Origin: F23-B02 sp963625685
GTDB taxonomy: Bacteria > Bacillota > Clostridia > Oscillospirales > Oscillospiraceae
Direction: 5' to 3'
Length of the DNA stretch: 64,000 nucleotides
Assembly: GCA_963625685.1 (NCBI GenBank)
Contig: CAVFTR010000001.1
Coordinates: 372,001-436,000, forward strand
This document shows, piece by piece, positions 61,985 to 64,000 of this stretch. The position numbers and the translations under genes were made by a program. Each line of letters begins with the position of its first letter. The first letter of the stretch is position 1. The notes below the pieces were generated by a model, which was not told the DNA's origin, made no database searches, and saw only the letters and a program-made list of their open reading frames with translations.

Positions 61985-63361
61985 ATGCTTGAGATATCCG
62001 GGAAGACGAACCTGCTTGAGCAGAAATCGTACAAATACTCGCTTCAGGATGTGGAAGAGCCGAACCTGCAGCGCGACATATACACTCAGGGGGCTGTGCC
62101 GAAGGTTGCCTTCAACCACAGGCGCGTGCCCGTCAACATGCCGGAGGAGATCTGGATAACGGACACCTCCCTGCGCGACGGGCAGCAGTCCGTTGAGCCG
62201 TACACTGTAGAGCAGATAGTCAACATCTACAAGTTCCTTTCCAGGCTCGGCGGCCCTTACGGTATTATCCGTCAGACGGAGTTTTTCATTTACAGCAGGA
62301 AGGACCGCGAGGCGCTGGAAAAGTGTCTTGAGCTGGGGCTTAAGTTCCCCGAGATCACGACATGGATACGCGCAACGAAGGACGATTTCCGTCTCGTGCG
62401 CGATCTGGGCATACGTGAGACCGGCATACTCGTCAGCTGCAGCGACTACCACATCTTCAAGAAGATGAAGATGACCCGCAGTCAGGCTATGGATTATTAC
62501 CTCGCCACGGTCAGCGACGCATTCGAGGCCGGAGTCGTTCCCCGCTGTCACCTTGAGGACATAACGCGCGCCGACTTTTACGGCTTTGTGGTGCCGTTTG
62601 TCAATGAGCTTCAGAAGCTTTCGCAGCAGGCGGGCATACCCTTGAAGATACGCGCCTGCGATACCATGGGCTACGGCGTACCCTACACCGAGGCGGCCCT
62701 GCCCCGCAGCGTGGCCGGTATCATATACGGCCTGCAGCATTACTCCGACGTGCCGAGCGAATGTCTTGAGTGGCACGGTCACAACGACTTTTACAAGGCG
62801 GTCGCCAACGCCTCGACCGCGTGGCTCTACGGCGCGTGCGCCGTCAACTGCTCGCTGCTCGGCATAGGCGAGCGCACGGGCAATATCCCGCTGGAGGCCA
62901 TGGTTTTCGAGTACGCCTCGCTGCGCGGCTCCATGGACGGCATGGACCCGACCGTCATCACTGAGATCGCCGACTACTTCCGGCACGAGATCGGCTACAG
63001 CATCCCGCCGATGACTCCCTTTGTCGGACGCGATTTCAACGTGACGCGCGCCGGCATCCACGCAGACGGTCTGCTCAAGGACGCAGAGATATACACGATA
63101 TTTGACACCGAAAAGCTTCTCAACCGACCGGCCGCCGTGCAGATCGGCAAGGCCTCCGGTCTTGCGGGCATAGCCTACTGGATAAACCAGAACTATCATC
63201 TCAAGGGCGATGCGCAGATCGACAAGCGCGACCCGCTCGTGCTCGCGCTCAAGGACTGGGTCGACGCGGAATACGAGGACGGCCGTCAGACGGTGCTGTC
63301 CAACAAAGAGCTTGAAGCAAAGATCGCGGAGCTGGCTCCCGGCCGGTTCCCGCAGGAATGA
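61985..63361 (+). CDS. HMGL/isopropylmalate-synthase-family enzyme, possible Re-citrate synthase
   Basis: The start at 61985 follows AGGAGG by 10 bases. The 458 residues are a DRE-TIM barrel condensing enzyme: TDTSLRDGQQS with Asp60, Arg64 and Asp65, metal ligands in EWHGHND (His264, His266, Asn267) and GERTGNIPLEAMV. There is no LeuA C-terminal regulatory domain. The N-terminal extension (LLEQKSYKYSLQDVEEPNLQ) and length resemble Re-type citrate synthases of Clostridia, which condense acetyl-CoA with oxaloacetate. Isopropylmalate, homocitrate or citramalate synthesis cannot be excluded. A GntR gene follows in the same transcript. Confidence 0.82.
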   Translation: MLEISGKTNLLEQKSYKYSLQDVEEPNLQRDIYTQGAVPKVAFNHRRVPVNMPEEIWITDTSLRDGQQSVEPYTVEQIVNIYKFLSRLGGPYGIIRQTEFFIYSRKDREALEKCLELGLKFPEITTWIRATKDDFRLVRDLGIRETGILVSCSDYHIFKKMKMTRSQAMDYYLATVSDAFEAGVVPRCHLEDITRADFYGFVVPFVNELQKLSQQAGIPLKIRACDTMGYGVPYTEAALPRSVAGIIYGLQHYSDVPSECLEWHGHNDFYKAVANASTAWLYGACAVNCSLLGIGERTGNIPLEAMVFEYASLRGSMDGMDPTVITEIADYFRHEIGYSIPPMTPFVGRDFNVTRAGIHADGLLKDAEIYTIFDTEKLLNRPAAVQIGKASGLAGIAYWINQNYHLKGDAQIDKRDPLVLALKDWVDAEYEDGRQTVLSNKELEAKIAELAPGRFPQE

Positions 63362-63374
63362 CAGGAGGCGCAGT

Positions 63375-64000
63375 ATGAAAGATTTCCGTAACGTCACACT
63401 GGCCGATCAGGTGTTTGAACGGCTGGAATCGGACATTATCCAGGGTGTGTACCCTCGCGGCGAGGTGCTGACCGAGCTCAGGCTCGTCGAGCAGCTCGAC
63501 GTCAGCCGCACGCCCATCCGCGAGGCCCTGCGCCGCCTGGAGCAGGAGCACCTGATCGCCGACACCGGCAAGGGCTCGGTCGTACTCGGCATCACGGCTG
63601 AGGATATGCTCGATATCATGGATATCCGCTGCCGTATCGAGGGGCTCGCGTCATATTACGCGGCAAGGAATATTACGCCGGAGGGGCTGGAGAGACTGCG
63701 CCACACCATGGATCTGCAGGAGTTTTACTTTGAAAGGCACGACAACGAGCATCTGCGCGAGATGGACGATCAGTTCCACGACGCAATATGCGAGCTGAGC
63801 GGCCACGCCGTGATCAGCGACACGCTCGTGCCCCTGCACCGCAGGATCCGCCGCTACCGCAAGGCCTCGATCGACGATGAATCGCGCACGGCGCAGGTCG
63901 TCAGCGAGCACCGCGCCATATTCGACGCCATAGCCGCCGGCGACGCCGACAGGGCTTCGGAGCTCACGACGGAGCATACCGAAAACGCCAAGAAAAGCAT
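63375..64000 (+). CDS. FadR/FCD-type GntR transcriptional regulator (3' end beyond window)
   Basis: The frame starts at 63375 (AGGAGG, 7-base spacing) and is open to the window end (208 codons); only the last few residues are probably missing. Residues 10-75 are a GntR winged helix (LTELRLVEQLDVSRTPIREAL). The rest is an FCD ligand domain with metal-type ligands in DDQFHDAICELSGH, EHRAIFDAI and the C-terminal EHTENAKK. Such regulators respond to carboxylic acids, which fits the upstream condensing enzyme. It probably binds the ATTGTATACAAT palindrome upstream. Confidence 0.9.
   Translation, partial: MKDFRNVTLADQVFERLESDIIQGVYPRGEVLTELRLVEQLDVSRTPIREALRRLEQEHLIADTGKGSVVLGITAEDMLDIMDIRCRIEGLASYYAARNITPEGLERLRHTMDLQEFYFERHDNEHLREMDDQFHDAICELSGHAVISDTLVPLHRRIRRYRKASIDDESRTAQVVSEHRAIFDAIAAGDADRASELTTEHTENAKKS

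Noticed and set aside
60317..63397. A 1026-codon open frame on the minus strand
   Set aside because: It runs antisense to carB-dapF and the HMGL-family gene, has no ribosome site or recognisable domain, and is a by-product of GC-rich codon use on the other strand.
1..64000. rRNA, tRNA, CRISPR, prophage or insertion-sequence transposase genes
   Set aside because: I looked for their hallmarks on both strands and saw none.

Overview
The window looks like chromosomal DNA of an anaerobic, spore-forming, Gram-positive member of the Clostridia, most likely an Oscillospiraceae/Ruminococcaceae-type organism. The inference rests on a dcw cell-wall cluster of Firmicutes type, a MurE with the meso-diaminopimelate DNPR motif, sporulation genes (yqfC, yqfD, ylbJ), a PASTA-bearing SpoVD/FtsI protein, an electron-transfer-flavoprotein acyl-CoA dehydrogenase locus, lipoproteins and strong GGAGG ribosome sites in fairly GC-rich DNA. 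I saw no rRNA, tRNA or CRISPR array. Species cannot be fixed from the sequence alone.

Layout. 1-1524 (minus): C-terminally incomplete secreted leucine-rich-repeat protein. 1546-1730: a fold-back, MITE-like element. 1792-14199 (minus): dcw cluster mraZ-rsmH-ftsL-spoVD/ftsI-murE-mraY-ftsW-murG-murA-ftsQ-ftsZ, lacking murC, murD, murF and ftsA. 14263-21357: a divergent acyl-CoA locus, with a CBS/hotdog regulator and one acyl-CoA dehydrogenase on minus, and a second dehydrogenase, etfB, etfA and a CaiB-like CoA-transferase on plus. 21594-25852 (minus): uvrC-rsmD-coaD-coiled-coil gene and a DMT transporter. 25921-33436 (minus): ptsH with its own promoter, then yqfC-yqfD-phoH-ybeY-era-yqzL-recO-mutS2. 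33509-34465 (plus): ylbJ. 34462-40832 (minus): nudF, murA2, WalJ-like hydrolase, rlmH, a small unknown gene, phosphoglucomutase and two chromate-transporter halves.

41280-50126 (plus) is the accessory region and the most unusual: a probable eight-gene operon encoding a membrane protein, a surface C69 peptidase, a lipoprotein alpha/beta hydrolase, an MFS transporter, a membrane PP2C phosphatase fused to an RsbW-like kinase, a STAS protein, a small HD alarmone-hydrolase-like protein and a STAS-kinase fusion. 50759-61807 (plus) is an arginine operon argG-argH-amino-acid ABC transporter-argF-carA-carB, in which carB is fused in frame to a diaminopimelate-epimerase-like domain whose first catalytic cysteine is alanine. 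61985-64000 holds an HMGL-family synthase (possible Re-citrate synthase) and a truncated FCD-type GntR regulator, with a palindromic operator over the promoter.

How the genes work together: the dcw block and the two MurA enzymes make lipid II and the septum. The acyl-CoA locus probably activates an acid as its CoA ester and reduces or oxidises it with EtfAB. The arginine operon takes ornithine plus carbamoyl phosphate to arginine. The accessory operon looks like an uncharacterised partner-switching signalling module linked to surface peptide or ester hydrolysis.
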